A stretch of DNA of 64,000 nt. Source: Myxococcales bacterium. GTDB lineage: Bacteria > Myxococcota > Myxococcia > Myxococcales > Myxococcaceae. Position 1 is the first letter of the stretch; every line of letters starts with the position of its first letter. Shown piece by piece: positions 1 to 8,027 of the stretch. A program made the translations under genes and the position numbers. The notes beneath the pieces were generated by a model, which saw only the letters and a list, made by a program, of their open reading frames with translations, was not told the origin of the DNA and searched no databases. The DNA is taken from contig JAUXRI010000225.1 in NCBI GenBank assembly GCA_030681895.1, positions 1 to 64,000 of the forward strand, in the 5' to 3' direction.

Positions 1-193
1 AGATGGCGGTGTGCGAGTTCGCGTAGAACGGGCGTACGCGGCGCAGCCACGCCTCGACGAAGTGCAGGTAGCGGCCGGTCGCGGTGAGGTCGGCGTAGGT
101 GACGAGGCGGCGGCCATACGGCGTGTCCAACCACGCGCGCCGGCCGACCTCGTTCTGGCGAATGAACGCTGCGACTTCCTGGAAGCTCTGCAT
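1..193 (-). CDS. Class-V aminotransferase / cysteine desulfurase-like enzyme, 5' end only
   Basis: The gene reads leftward out of the window, so only the first 64 codons are visible, starting with an ATG at 193. The peptide contains the segments GRRLVTYADLTATGR and FYANSHTAI. These match the N-terminal part of PLP-dependent class-V aminotransferases related to cysteine desulfurases, where an F/PYANxHT motif near the N-terminus lies in the substrate region. The PLP-binding lysine is beyond the edge, so the substrate cannot be told. It is divergent from the PilT-like gene, with a 162-base shared intergenic region. The family call is fairly firm; the exact function is open. Confidence 0.7.
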   Translation of the reverse strand, partial: MQSFQEVAAFIRQNEVGRRAWLDTPYGRRLVTYADLTATGRYLHFVEAWLRRVRPFYANSHTAI

Positions 194-273
194 GGGTGAG
201 GCGCGTAGCAGATGCGCTGACACAGCGGGCTTCGTCGCCCGACGCAGACTGGCGAAGTCGCCCCGTGAGCGAC

Positions 274-301
274 TGACATTCTGTCACCTGGCGCAGCGCC
301 A
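274..301. promoter_or_regulatory. Two inverted repeats in the divergent intergenic region
   Basis: The 162-base gap between two divergent genes holds TGACA-TTC-TGTCA (274-286) and, three bases on, TGGCGC-A-GCGCCA (289-301). Both are perfect short dyads of the size used by dimeric repressors. The link to any regulator is inference; no clear -35/-10 pair was identified beside them. Confidence 0.25.
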
Positions 302-355
302 CCGCTCGTTCGTTGGAGTGGTTCCGCGGGCACGCTCGGTGCTTCGCTGTCACCC

Positions 356-1504
356 ATGCGACTGGAGACGCTGATTGGAAACGCCCGCGAACAAGGCGCC
401 AGTGACGTGCACCTCGAGGGCGGCTTTCCGGCGACGTTCCGGGTTCGGGGTGCGCTCAAGAGGCAGGGCGAGGCGCTGCCACCGGCACTGCTGACCTCAT
501 TCGCGCGCGAGGTGCTGGGCGACGAGTGGAACGCGTTCATCGAGCGCGGCTCGGCCGACCTCTCGCGCCTCCTCGCGGGTCAACGCTGCCGGCTCAACGT
601 GCTGCGCACCAGCCGCGGCGTCGGCTTCGCGATTCGGTTGCTGACGAGCTCGCAGGCGACGCTCAAGAGTTTGAACCTGCACCCCGACCTCGTGCGACTC
701 GTGCGGCCGACGCATGGCCTCGCGCTGGTGTGCGGGCCGACGGGCTCGGGGAAGACGTCGACGCTCGCGGCGCTGCTGCAGGAGATCAACCTTCACGAAG
801 CGCGTCACATCATCACCGTCGAGAGCCCGGTCGAGTACTCGTTGCAGCCGCGCAAGTCGTTCATCCGGCAGCGTGAGGTGGGGCGCGACACGCCGTCGTT
901 CGAGCAGGCGCTGCTCGACTCGTTGCGAGAGGACCCCGACGTGTTGATGGTGGGAGAGCTGCGCGACCCCGAGGTGATGCGCTTGACGCTGTCGGCTGCA
1001 GAGACCGGGCATCTGGTGCTCGCGACGCTGCATTCGTCGAAGGCGGCCGAGGGCCTGCAGCGGCTGGTGAGCGCGTTCGCGCCCGAGGTGCAGCAGTCGG
1101 TCTGCGCGCAGCTCGCCGACGTGCTGGTCGGCGTGGTGGCCCAGCGACTGCGCTTCAACGAGTCACAGAAGATGTTGGTGCCCGAGTGCGAGGTGTTGAT
1201 GGCTTCGTCACCGGTGCGCGCGTTGGTGCGGCAGGGCCAGTTCTTCAAGCTGGCCAGCGCGATGGAGACCGGCGCCGCCGAAGGCAGCTTCACCTTCAGT
1301 CGTTACGCCGAGTGGCTCGCGAAGAAGACCGACTTCGTGCAGCCGTCGGCCTCGCTGGAGGCGGTGACGGAAGCGCCTCCACCGTCGCTGCCTGCGCTCA
1401 AGCCGGTCGCGCGCAAGGCGCCGGTGAGTGACGACGGCGCGCTCGTCATCAGCGAGGAAGACGACGACCTCTCGAGCATCATCGAGGAGCTCGAGAAGCC
1501 CTGA
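356..1504 (+). CDS. PilT-like secretion/retraction ATPase
   Basis: A 382-residue cytoplasmic ATPase of the PilT/GspE superfamily. PilT hexamers power retraction of type IV pili. It has the Walker A motif GPTGSGKT at residues 127-134, a Walker B region DVLMVGELRD and a His box TGHLVLATLHS. The N-terminal PAS-like half is present (DVHLEGG near residue 18). Two family signatures are altered: the Asp box reads TVESPVEY, where PilT usually has EDPIE, and the AIRNLIR retraction motif is only loosely kept as PVRALVRQGQ. An acidic tail (EEDDDLSSIIEELE) extends beyond the usual end. It is probably a PilT paralogue rather than the main retraction ATPase. No other pilus genes are nearby. Confidence 0.85.
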   Translation: MRLETLIGNAREQGASDVHLEGGFPATFRVRGALKRQGEALPPALLTSFAREVLGDEWNAFIERGSADLSRLLAGQRCRLNVLRTSRGVGFAIRLLTSSQATLKSLNLHPDLVRLVRPTHGLALVCGPTGSGKTSTLAALLQEINLHEARHIITVESPVEYSLQPRKSFIRQREVGRDTPSFEQALLDSLREDPDVLMVGELRDPEVMRLTLSAAETGHLVLATLHSSKAAEGLQRLVSAFAPEVQQSVCAQLADVLVGVVAQRLRFNESQKMLVPECEVLMASSPVRALVRQGQFFKLASAMETGAAEGSFTFSRYAEWLAKKTDFVQPSASLEAVTEAPPPSLPALKPVARKAPVSDDGALVISEEDDDLSSIIEELEKP

Positions 1505-1565
1505 ACGTCGCGTCGCCAGCGCGGCCTTTCACATGTCAGGCAGGTAGCTGCGCAGGTCGCGCGCG

Positions 1566-3260
1566 GTGGCGCTAAGCATGATGGGTATGGCCGCTCCGGC
1601 AGGGCTGCTCCGATTCGTCGACGCCTTGTTGCCGGTGGGGACGCCGCAGCGTGAGCTCTTTCGCGCGCGCTTCGTCGTCATCGTGGGGGTCATCGCGGCG
1701 ACGACCGGGTTCTGGACTGGCTTCGTGCTGTTGTTGTTGCGTCACCCCGCCGCCTGGCTGCCGCTCGGCTATGGGGTGCTGGCCACGGTGTTGATGGTGG
1801 GCTTCGCGCGTCGGCTCGTCTCGCCGAGGAGCTCCTTCTTCGTGCTCGAGGCCCTCACGGCGTCGTTGTTCGCGGCGTCGCGGCTCTTCGAGGCCGAGCT
1901 CGACTGGCCCCTGGTGACCTGGTTGTCGGTGCTGCCGGTGCTCGCGGTGTTGATGGGCGGCTGGCGCTACGGGCTCGTCGGTATGGCCTTCGCGTTGGCG
2001 ACGGGCGCCTCGTTCATCATCATCGAGTACGCCAACCTCGACGCCACCCCGCTGGTGCCACTGGTCTCGGTCATGCGCGGGGTGTCACTCATCCTCGCGC
2101 TGTTCGCCATCGCGCTCGCCTTCGACCAGCTGCGCGCTGATGCGTTGAGGCAGGTCGAAGAGGCGTCACGCACGCGTTCACTGTTCCTGGCGAACATGTC
2201 GCACGAGCTGCGCACACCGATGAACGGCGTCATCGGCATCACCGACCTCTTGTTGGCAGCCGAGCAGCCCGCCGAGACCCGCGCGAACCTCGAGCTCATC
2301 AAACGTTCGGGCGCGCAGCTCGTCACCCTCGTGAATGACATTCTCGACCTGACCCGGCTCGAGTCGGGGCGCGTCGTCGTCGAGCTGATTCCCACCGACG
2401 TGCGCGCGGTGACGAACGACCTCGTGGCGTTGATGAAGCTGAGCGCGGAGCAGAAGGGCATCGAGCTGACGACCGAGGTGCACGACGGGGTGCCGACGTG
2501 GGGGCTCACCGACCCGACGCGGCTGCTGCAGGTGCTGACGAACCTGACGAGCAACGCCATCAAGTTCACCGAGCGCGGAGGGGTGTCGCTCGTCGTCACC
2601 TGGAGTGATGGGTCGCTGCGCGCCGAGGTGAAGGACTCGGGCATTGGCATGTCGGCCGAGGTGCAGCGGCGCCTCTTTCAGTCCTTCGAGCAGGCCGACG
2701 CTTCCTACACCCGGCGTTTTGGCGGCAGCGGGCTGGGCCTCACCATCTCGCGCCACCTGGTCGTGCTGATGAAGGGTGTCATCGAGCTGGTGTCGGCCGA
2801 AGGCGTGGGCTCGACGTTCGTCGTGAAGCTGCCGTTCCTTCCGTGTGCGCCCGTGGAGCGCGCGGCCATCGCCACGGTGGGCACTCGAAGCGGCAAGGCG
2901 CCGCACGTGCTGGTGGTGGAAGACAATGAGATCAACCTGCACGTCGCCCTGGCGATGTTGCGGCGCAGCGGGTGCACCACCGTCGCCGCCAGAGACGGCC
3001 TCGAGGCGCTCGAGGTGTTGTCGAAGGAGCAGTTCGACCTGGTGTTGATGGACTGCCACATGCCCAACAAAGATGGCTTCGCCACCACGAAGGAGCTGCG
3101 AGCCCGGCAGGGGGCGACGGCCCACACCTGGGTCATCGCGGTGACGGCGTCGGCGCTGAGTGACGAGCTCCAGCAGTGCCGCGAGGCGGGAATGGATGAC
3201 GTGGTGACGAAGCCTCTCACCCTCGCGTCCCTGCAAGAGGCCCTCGCGCGCGCGCACTGA
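1566..3260 (+). CDS. Membrane hybrid histidine kinase (HisKA-HATPase-REC)
   Basis: A 564-residue sensor kinase. Residues about 35-190 form a hydrophobic block of five or six membrane helices with no recognisable extracellular domain. A HisKA dimerisation domain follows with FLANMSHELRTPMNGV (phospho-acceptor His213), then an HATPase domain with the N box NLTSNAIKFTE, G1 DSGIGM and G2 GGSGLGLTIS. The C-terminal receiver domain has its phospho-acceptor Asp496 in LVLMDCHMP. The GTG at 1566 is the longest start; ATGs at 1578, 1581 and 1587 are equally possible. It is an orphan kinase, followed after 67 bases by the zinc-finger/VIT gene. A functional link between the two is only suggested by position. 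Confidence 0.9.
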   Translation: MALSMMGMAAPAGLLRFVDALLPVGTPQRELFRARFVVIVGVIAATTGFWTGFVLLLLRHPAAWLPLGYGVLATVLMVGFARRLVSPRSSFFVLEALTASLFAASRLFEAELDWPLVTWLSVLPVLAVLMGGWRYGLVGMAFALATGASFIIIEYANLDATPLVPLVSVMRGVSLILALFAIALAFDQLRADALRQVEEASRTRSLFLANMSHELRTPMNGVIGITDLLLAAEQPAETRANLELIKRSGAQLVTLVNDILDLTRLESGRVVVELIPTDVRAVTNDLVALMKLSAEQKGIELTTEVHDGVPTWGLTDPTRLLQVLTNLTSNAIKFTERGGVSLVVTWSDGSLRAEVKDSGIGMSAEVQRRLFQSFEQADASYTRRFGGSGLGLTISRHLVVLMKGVIELVSAEGVGSTFVVKLPFLPCAPVERAAIATVGTRSGKAPHVLVVEDNEINLHVALAMLRRSGCTTVAARDGLEALEVLSKEQFDLVLMDCHMPNKDGFATTKELRARQGATAHTWVIAVTASALSDELQQCREAGMDDVVTKPLTLASLQEALARAH

Positions 3261-3275
3261 ACGGCCGTGCCGTTC
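3259..3275 (+). terminator. Possible hairpin at the end of the hybrid kinase gene
   Basis: A perfect dyad GAACGGC-CGT-GCCGTTC overlaps the kinase stop codon. The stem is GC-rich but no T-run follows, so it could be a weak terminator or an attenuating element ahead of the next gene. Confidence 0.3.
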
Positions 3276-3327
3276 CCACGATTGATGGCTCGCGGAACCA
3301 ACGTTCACCTGCGAGGTCACACCCGTC

Positions 3328-6300
3328 ATGACTGCCTTGAAACACCCGTCGTCTTTCACCCTCGAGCGGCTTGCGCTCGGGGCGCTGCCAGGTGCGGAGG
3401 CGTCGGTCGTTTCGGCGCACGTGGCTGGCTGCGCGCGGTGCAAGGCGGCGCTGGCGACCATGGACTCGCAGGCGGCGAGCTTTTCGAGCTCGTCCCACTC
3501 GTCCCCCGCCCGTCAGCGGTTTCTGCGCGCTGATGCGGTGTGGAGAAGGAACGCCATGCTCGCTGTCTTCGTCCCTGCTGCCGCCGCCGTCGCCATTCTC
3601 GCTGCGTCGCCGTTCTGGTCGCCGCAGCCTTCTCCCATCGCCGATGCGCCGGTTGTTTCGCCGACGCGTCAGGGGCGAACGCCCGTCGACCTCAGGCCCG
3701 GACTCGCGCGCCCGGCGCTGCGCTCTCTCTCGCTGCGTGGCCACCCCGTGCAGCTGGGGCAGGGCACGCTCGAGGCCTCGCTCGACGACGGGCCGACGAC
3801 GCCCTTCGTCCTCGAGCACACCGACGTCGTGGCCGAGGTGACGGGCTTCGTCTCGGCGGTCACCGTCACGCAGCGGTTCAAGAACCCGTTCACGAAGCCG
3901 GTCGAGGCCATCTACGTCTTCCCGCTGCCAGAGAACGCGGGCGTCGACGAGATGACGTTGACCGCCGGCACGCGAGTCATTCGCGCCACCATTCAGAAGC
4001 GGGCCGAGGCGCGGCGCATGTACGAAGCGGCGAAGTCGCAGGGCCGGCGCGCCGCGCTGCTCGACCAGGAGCGCCCGAACATCTTCACGCAGTCGGTCGC
4101 GAACCTGCTGCCCGGAGAGTCGGTGCAGGTGAGCCTGCGCTACGTGGCGCCGCTGCGCTTCGACGATGGCGCGTACACGTTCAACTTCCCGATGACGGTG
4201 GGCCCGCGGTACGTGCCGGGCGCGCCGCTCGACGGTCAATCGCAAGGCAGCGGCACCGTTCCCGACTCGGACCGGGTCGACGACGCCTCGCGCATCACGC
4301 CGCCCGTCGAGCGCACGGGTCGTGACATCTCGGTCGAGGTGAGGCTCGAGGCCGGCACCGTCATCGAAGACCTGTGGTCGGTGTCGCATCGTTTGCAATC
4401 GGAGCGCCCCAGCAGCTCGCGCGCCGTCGTCTCACTCGACCCGTCGGACCGCGTGCCCAACAAGGACCTCATCCTCCGGTGGCGGGTTTCTGGCGCAGAG
4501 AAGCGCGCGGCCGTCGTGTCGAGTGGAGGCTCCGAGGGCACCTTCGCGCTGATGCTGAACCCCGAGGCGCAGCCGCTGAGCGCCGAGGTGATGCCGAAGG
4601 AGATGGTGTTCGTCATCGACACCTCGTGCTCGATGGCCGGGCCGCCGCTGGACGCTGCGAAGCGCGCGATGACGCTCGCGATGGAGCAGATGAACCCGCG
4701 CGACACCTTCATGCTCATCGACTTCGCCGACCGCGCCTCGACGTTTCACGACGCGCCGCTGCCGAACACCGCGCAGAACGTCTCGAAGGCGCTGAAGTAC
4801 CTGCGCGCGTTGCCCTCGGGTGGCGGCACCAATCAGCTCGACGGCATTCGGCGCGCCCTCGACCGACCGGCCGATCCGACGCGGCTGCGCATGGTGCTGC
4901 TCATGACCGACGGCTTCATCGGCAACGAGCGGGAGATCTTCACCGAGACGAAGCGTCTCCTTCGCGATGCGCGCGTGTTCAGCTTCGGCATCGGCAGCTC
5001 GGTGAATCACTTCCTGCTCAATCGCCTCGCCGAGGAGGGGCGTGGCTTCTCAGAGACGATTCGCACCGACGAGGACCCGGGCGTGGCCGTCGAGCGCTTC
5101 GTGCGCCGCGTCGCAAAGCCGTTGCTGACCGACATCACCATCGACTGGGGCGGGTTGCAGGTCGTCGACGTGTTGCCGCGGCGCGTGCCTGACCTGTTCG
5201 ATGCGCAGCCCGTCATCGTCATGGGGCGCTATCGCAGCACTGGCACCGCGAACGTCACCCTGCGTGGTCGCGTGGGTGGCAGGCCGGTGGAGCTCGTCAC
5301 GCCGGTCTCGTTCCAGGCCGCCAAGACGGCGAGCGGGCTGACGACGATGTGGGCGAGAGCGCGAGTCGAGGAGATCGACCGGCTGGAGAAGTTCGGTGAG
5401 TTCGCAGAGGCCGCGAAGGAGATCACCACGCTCGGTCTCGAGTACCACCTCGTCACCGAGTTCACGTCGTTCGTCGCCGTCGACGAAGCGCGCGTCACCA
5501 ACGACGCGACGAACCAGGTCGTCGTGCCGACCGAGCCCGCCGAAGGGACAGAGGGTGAGGGGCGCGACACCGGGCTGGTGAAGCTGCGTCACAACACCAT
5601 TCAGATCATCCGCTCGCCGAACACGACGCCCGTGGTGCCTCCAACCACGGTGCCCATTGCTCCAGGGCGGTACAAGGTGGCCCTCGATGGCAACGCGCCT
5701 GAAGCCGTCGCGCCGGGGCCTCGGACCACAACCACCGCGGCCTCGCCAGCCCCGACGCCGGTCACGGGCGGTGACGACTTCGACGGCGATCGTGGTGGCA
5801 CCGGCGAGCGCAACGACGTCAGCGGCTCCCAGTCAGGCGGTGCCGTGCCGAAGCCGCGCGTGATGGTGGTCCTCGATACTTCGCGCTCGATGCTCGAGCC
5901 GACCAACAGCGAGCCGACGACCACGCCCGTCGCGCCGACGGGCAAGCCGCCCTCGAAGTTCGACACTGGCAAGCGCTCGGGAGTCTCTGCCGACTACCTG
6001 GCGCAACCTGTGACGACGTCGTCGCCAGACCCGACGCCGAAGACGGTGAAGGGAGAGGAGAACGAGTCTTTCGACAACCTGTTCGGCGATGGGAAGCGCC
6101 AGACCGCGAACAAGAAGCCAGACCTCTACGTGCCACCGCCGCCCGTGAATCCGATGCCCGGTGACGGATGGCTCCAGACGCTCAGCCAATCGGACATCCT
6201 TGGCGTCGTCTCGGCCGACAAGCAGCAACTCGGCGCGTGCGCAGAAGCGCAGCGGCGTCTGAACCCGGGCCTCACCGGAAGGCTCGTCATGAAGTGGACC

Positions 6301-6456
6301 ATCAGGCTCGACGGCACTGTCTCGAACGTGACCGTGGTGACGACCGAGTTCGCGAAGACACCATTCGCCGCGTGCGTGATGAAGCGCATCAAGACCTGGC
6401 GCTTCCCACGCCACACCGTGCCCGGCGAACCGGTGCAGTTCCCCTTCAAGTTCTGA
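3328..6456 (+). CDS. Zinc-finger/VIT/VWA membrane protein with AgmX/PglI-type C-terminus; putative anti-sigma factor
   Basis: 1042 residues with an unusual domain chain. Residues 31-38 carry the H-x3-C-x2-C core of a zf-HC2 (anti-sigma) zinc finger. One membrane helix lies at about 77-95. A VIT domain spans about 155-295, then a von Willebrand A domain with the MIDAS sequence DTSCS (431-435) and Thr527 in MTDG. A Pro/Thr-rich linker follows, with a second isolated MIDAS-like DTSRS at 850-854. The last roughly 100 residues resemble the TonB-like AgmX/PglI C-terminal domain (GRLVMKWTIRLDGTV, four Cys-containing positions nearby). The ATG of an ECF sigma factor lies three bases past its stop. 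Inference: the cytoplasmic finger holds the sigma factor while the periplasmic VIT/VWA part senses or binds envelope partners. Confidence 0.85.
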   Translation: MTALKHPSSFTLERLALGALPGAEASVVSAHVAGCARCKAALATMDSQAASFSSSSHSSPARQRFLRADAVWRRNAMLAVFVPAAAAVAILAASPFWSPQPSPIADAPVVSPTRQGRTPVDLRPGLARPALRSLSLRGHPVQLGQGTLEASLDDGPTTPFVLEHTDVVAEVTGFVSAVTVTQRFKNPFTKPVEAIYVFPLPENAGVDEMTLTAGTRVIRATIQKRAEARRMYEAAKSQGRRAALLDQERPNIFTQSVANLLPGESVQVSLRYVAPLRFDDGAYTFNFPMTVGPRYVPGAPLDGQSQGSGTVPDSDRVDDASRITPPVERTGRDISVEVRLEAGTVIEDLWSVSHRLQSERPSSSRAVVSLDPSDRVPNKDLILRWRVSGAEKRAAVVSSGGSEGTFALMLNPEAQPLSAEVMPKEMVFVIDTSCSMAGPPLDAAKRAMTLAMEQMNPRDTFMLIDFADRASTFHDAPLPNTAQNVSKALKYLRALPSGGGTNQLDGIRRALDRPADPTRLRMVLLMTDGFIGNEREIFTETKRLLRDARVFSFGIGSSVNHFLLNRLAEEGRGFSETIRTDEDPGVAVERFVRRVAKPLLTDITIDWGGLQVVDVLPRRVPDLFDAQPVIVMGRYRSTGTANVTLRGRVGGRPVELVTPVSFQAAKTASGLTTMWARARVEEIDRLEKFGEFAEAAKEITTLGLEYHLVTEFTSFVAVDEARVTNDATNQVVVPTEPAEGTEGEGRDTGLVKLRHNTIQIIRSPNTTPVVPPTTVPIAPGRYKVALDGNAPEAVAPGPRTTTTAASPAPTPVTGGDDFDGDRGGTGERNDVSGSQSGGAVPKPRVMVVLDTSRSMLEPTNSEPTTTPVAPTGKPPSKFDTGKRSGVSADYLAQPVTTSSPDPTPKTVKGEENESFDNLFGDGKRQTANKKPDLYVPPPPVNPMPGDGWLQTLSQSDILGVVSADKQQLGACAEAQRRLNPGLTGRLVMKWTIRLDGTVSNVTVVTTEFAKTPFAACVMKRIKTWRFPRHTVPGEPVQFPFKF

Positions 6457-6459
6457 CCC

Positions 6460-6954
6460 ATGGCCCTCGGCGTCGGCGAGCTCTTCGAGCGGTACCACGG
6501 CGTCGTCTACCGACGCTGCCTGGCACTGCTGCGCAACGACGCCGACGCCGCCGAAGCCGTGCAGGAGGTCTTCGTCGCAGCGCTGTCGGGCTTCGGACGG
6601 TTTCGCCTGCACGCTGCACCGCTCACCTGGCTCTACGCCATCGCGACGCGGCACTGTCTGCAGCAGCTTCGGAACCGCTCCGCGCGCGAGGTGAAGCACG
6701 CGCTCTTCGTCGACGTGGAGGAGGCGCGGGCCGACCTCGCCGCGCGCACCGACCTCGAGCGCGTGCTCTCGACGTTGTCACTCGAGGAGCTGGAGCTCGT
6801 GACGCTCGCGTTCCGCGACGGCCTCACCCAGGAAGAGATTTCAGAGGTGACGCGTCAGTCGCGCAAGACGGTGGGGAAGAAGCTCACGCGCCTGACCGAG
6901 AAGCTGCAGCTGTCACTCGAGCCAGAGGTCAGCCCGGTTCGCGCTGCAGGGTGA
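6460..6954 (+). CDS. ECF-family RNA polymerase sigma factor
   Basis: A 164-residue sigma-70 family protein with only regions 2 and 4. Region 2 is seen in LFERYHGVVYRRCLALLRND followed by AAEAVQEVF. Region 4 helix-turn-helix is ELVTLAFRDGLTQEEISEV plus QSRKTVGKKL. Its ATG follows the stop of the zinc-finger/VIT/VWA gene by three bases, an arrangement typical of translationally coupled sigma/anti-sigma pairs, although here the anti-sigma candidate comes first. It ends 12 bases from a convergent lipoprotein gene. Its regulon is unknown. I saw no obvious autoregulatory GAAC-type promoter upstream of the pair. Confidence 0.88.
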   Translation: MALGVGELFERYHGVVYRRCLALLRNDADAAEAVQEVFVAALSGFGRFRLHAAPLTWLYAIATRHCLQQLRNRSAREVKHALFVDVEEARADLAARTDLERVLSTLSLEELELVTLAFRDGLTQEEISEVTRQSRKTVGKKLTRLTEKLQLSLEPEVSPVRAAG

Positions 6955-6966
6955 GGCGCTCGCTCA

Positions 6967-7992
6967 TCACGGGCCGGGCGCTCCACCCACCTTGCCGCCC
7001 GGAGGCGAATCGCCCCCGCGGTAGCCATCGCCGACCTGGAAGGTGGGAAGCCTCACCACCGAGCCGGCCGGCACGGCGGTGGTGTCGAGCTCGACAGGTG
7101 CCTTGCCGAACAACGAGGCTCCGAAGTGTCGGGTGCGCGCGCCGACCGAGAACGTCGATCGCCATCCATGGCGCAGTCGAAGCCGGTAGCGGAGCGAAGA
7201 GGGGTCTCGCAGACAGAAGAACCGGGAGCAGCACGTCGTGCTGTGACCCTTCATGATGGGTTTCAGCAACCTGTACGCCGCTCGGGGGTAGAGGGGCTCG
7301 GTCAACGGGCGCGTGAAGGTCACCGTGCCGCAGAAGTCCACGGCCTCCTCGGCGTCGTCCTCCCACAGCACGACGTCGATGGGCTCGCCGTCGCATCCCG
7401 TCGCCGATGGGATTCCGTTCGGCAGGGTGTAGCCGGGGTGGGCGCCCCCATCCCACGAGCAGTCGAAGTCGGTCTCTTCGTCGGGCGTCACGACGAAGAC
7501 GCCGCCATCCCAGTGCCACCAGTGCTCGGCCGTCCCCATCCACCCCGCGCGAGTTCGCCGCTGAGGGCCTCCTCCATCAGGGCGAGCGGGTGCGCCGAGG
7601 CCTGACTCTGGCGTCGTCACACCCGCGACGTGCGCGGGCTCGTCGCCAGGAACCGCCAGCAGTGTCATCGAGGCCCGGTCTCCGTCGAGCCGCACCTCGA
7701 TTCGAACGTCACCCGCGCACGGCCCCTCGTCGGTTGGAAAACACTGAAAACGAGTCGTCGCGGTGCCATCGGCGCTGAGCCTCAGTCGGTTGGGCCTGAG
7801 CTGGCCGCGCGTCGAAGAGAAGGTCACTTCGCCTCTCCTGCCGGGCCAGCGAGCCGTGACGCTGAGCGACTCGCCAGTGCGCACGACTGCCGACGTGGCG
7901 GTGACGGAGCCAACGCCTGGTTGCTGCTTGTCGCGGCAGGCGGCCGCCGACAGAAGAAGGAGCGCCACCGTAGGGCGGACGAAGACGAGCAT
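6967..7992 (-). CDS. Lipoprotein with an N-terminal Ig-like domain
   Basis: 341 residues. The N-terminus has a hydrophobic segment ending in the lipobox-like LLSAAAC, predicting a lipid-anchored protein. The next 90 residues (VTATSAVVRTGESLSVTARW, RGEVTFSSTRGQL) have the pattern of a bacterial Ig-like fold. The rest is rich in Asp, Trp and Cys (DFDCSWDGGAHPGY, TGCDGEPIDVVLW) and I do not recognise it. It lies 35 bases downstream of the M3 peptidase and may share its transcript. Function unknown. Confidence 0.75.
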   Translation of the reverse strand: MLVFVRPTVALLLLSAAACRDKQQPGVGSVTATSAVVRTGESLSVTARWPGRRGEVTFSSTRGQLRPNRLRLSADGTATTRFQCFPTDEGPCAGDVRIEVRLDGDRASMTLLAVPGDEPAHVAGVTTPESGLGAPARPDGGGPQRRTRAGWMGTAEHWWHWDGGVFVVTPDEETDFDCSWDGGAHPGYTLPNGIPSATGCDGEPIDVVLWEDDAEEAVDFCGTVTFTRPLTEPLYPRAAYRLLKPIMKGHSTTCCSRFFCLRDPSSLRYRLRLRHGWRSTFSVGARTRHFGASLFGKAPVELDTTAVPAGSVVRLPTFQVGDGYRGGDSPPGGKVGGAPGP

Positions 7993-8027
7993 TCACACGA
8001 GCCAAGCACGCGTCGCGCCCGACGGCC

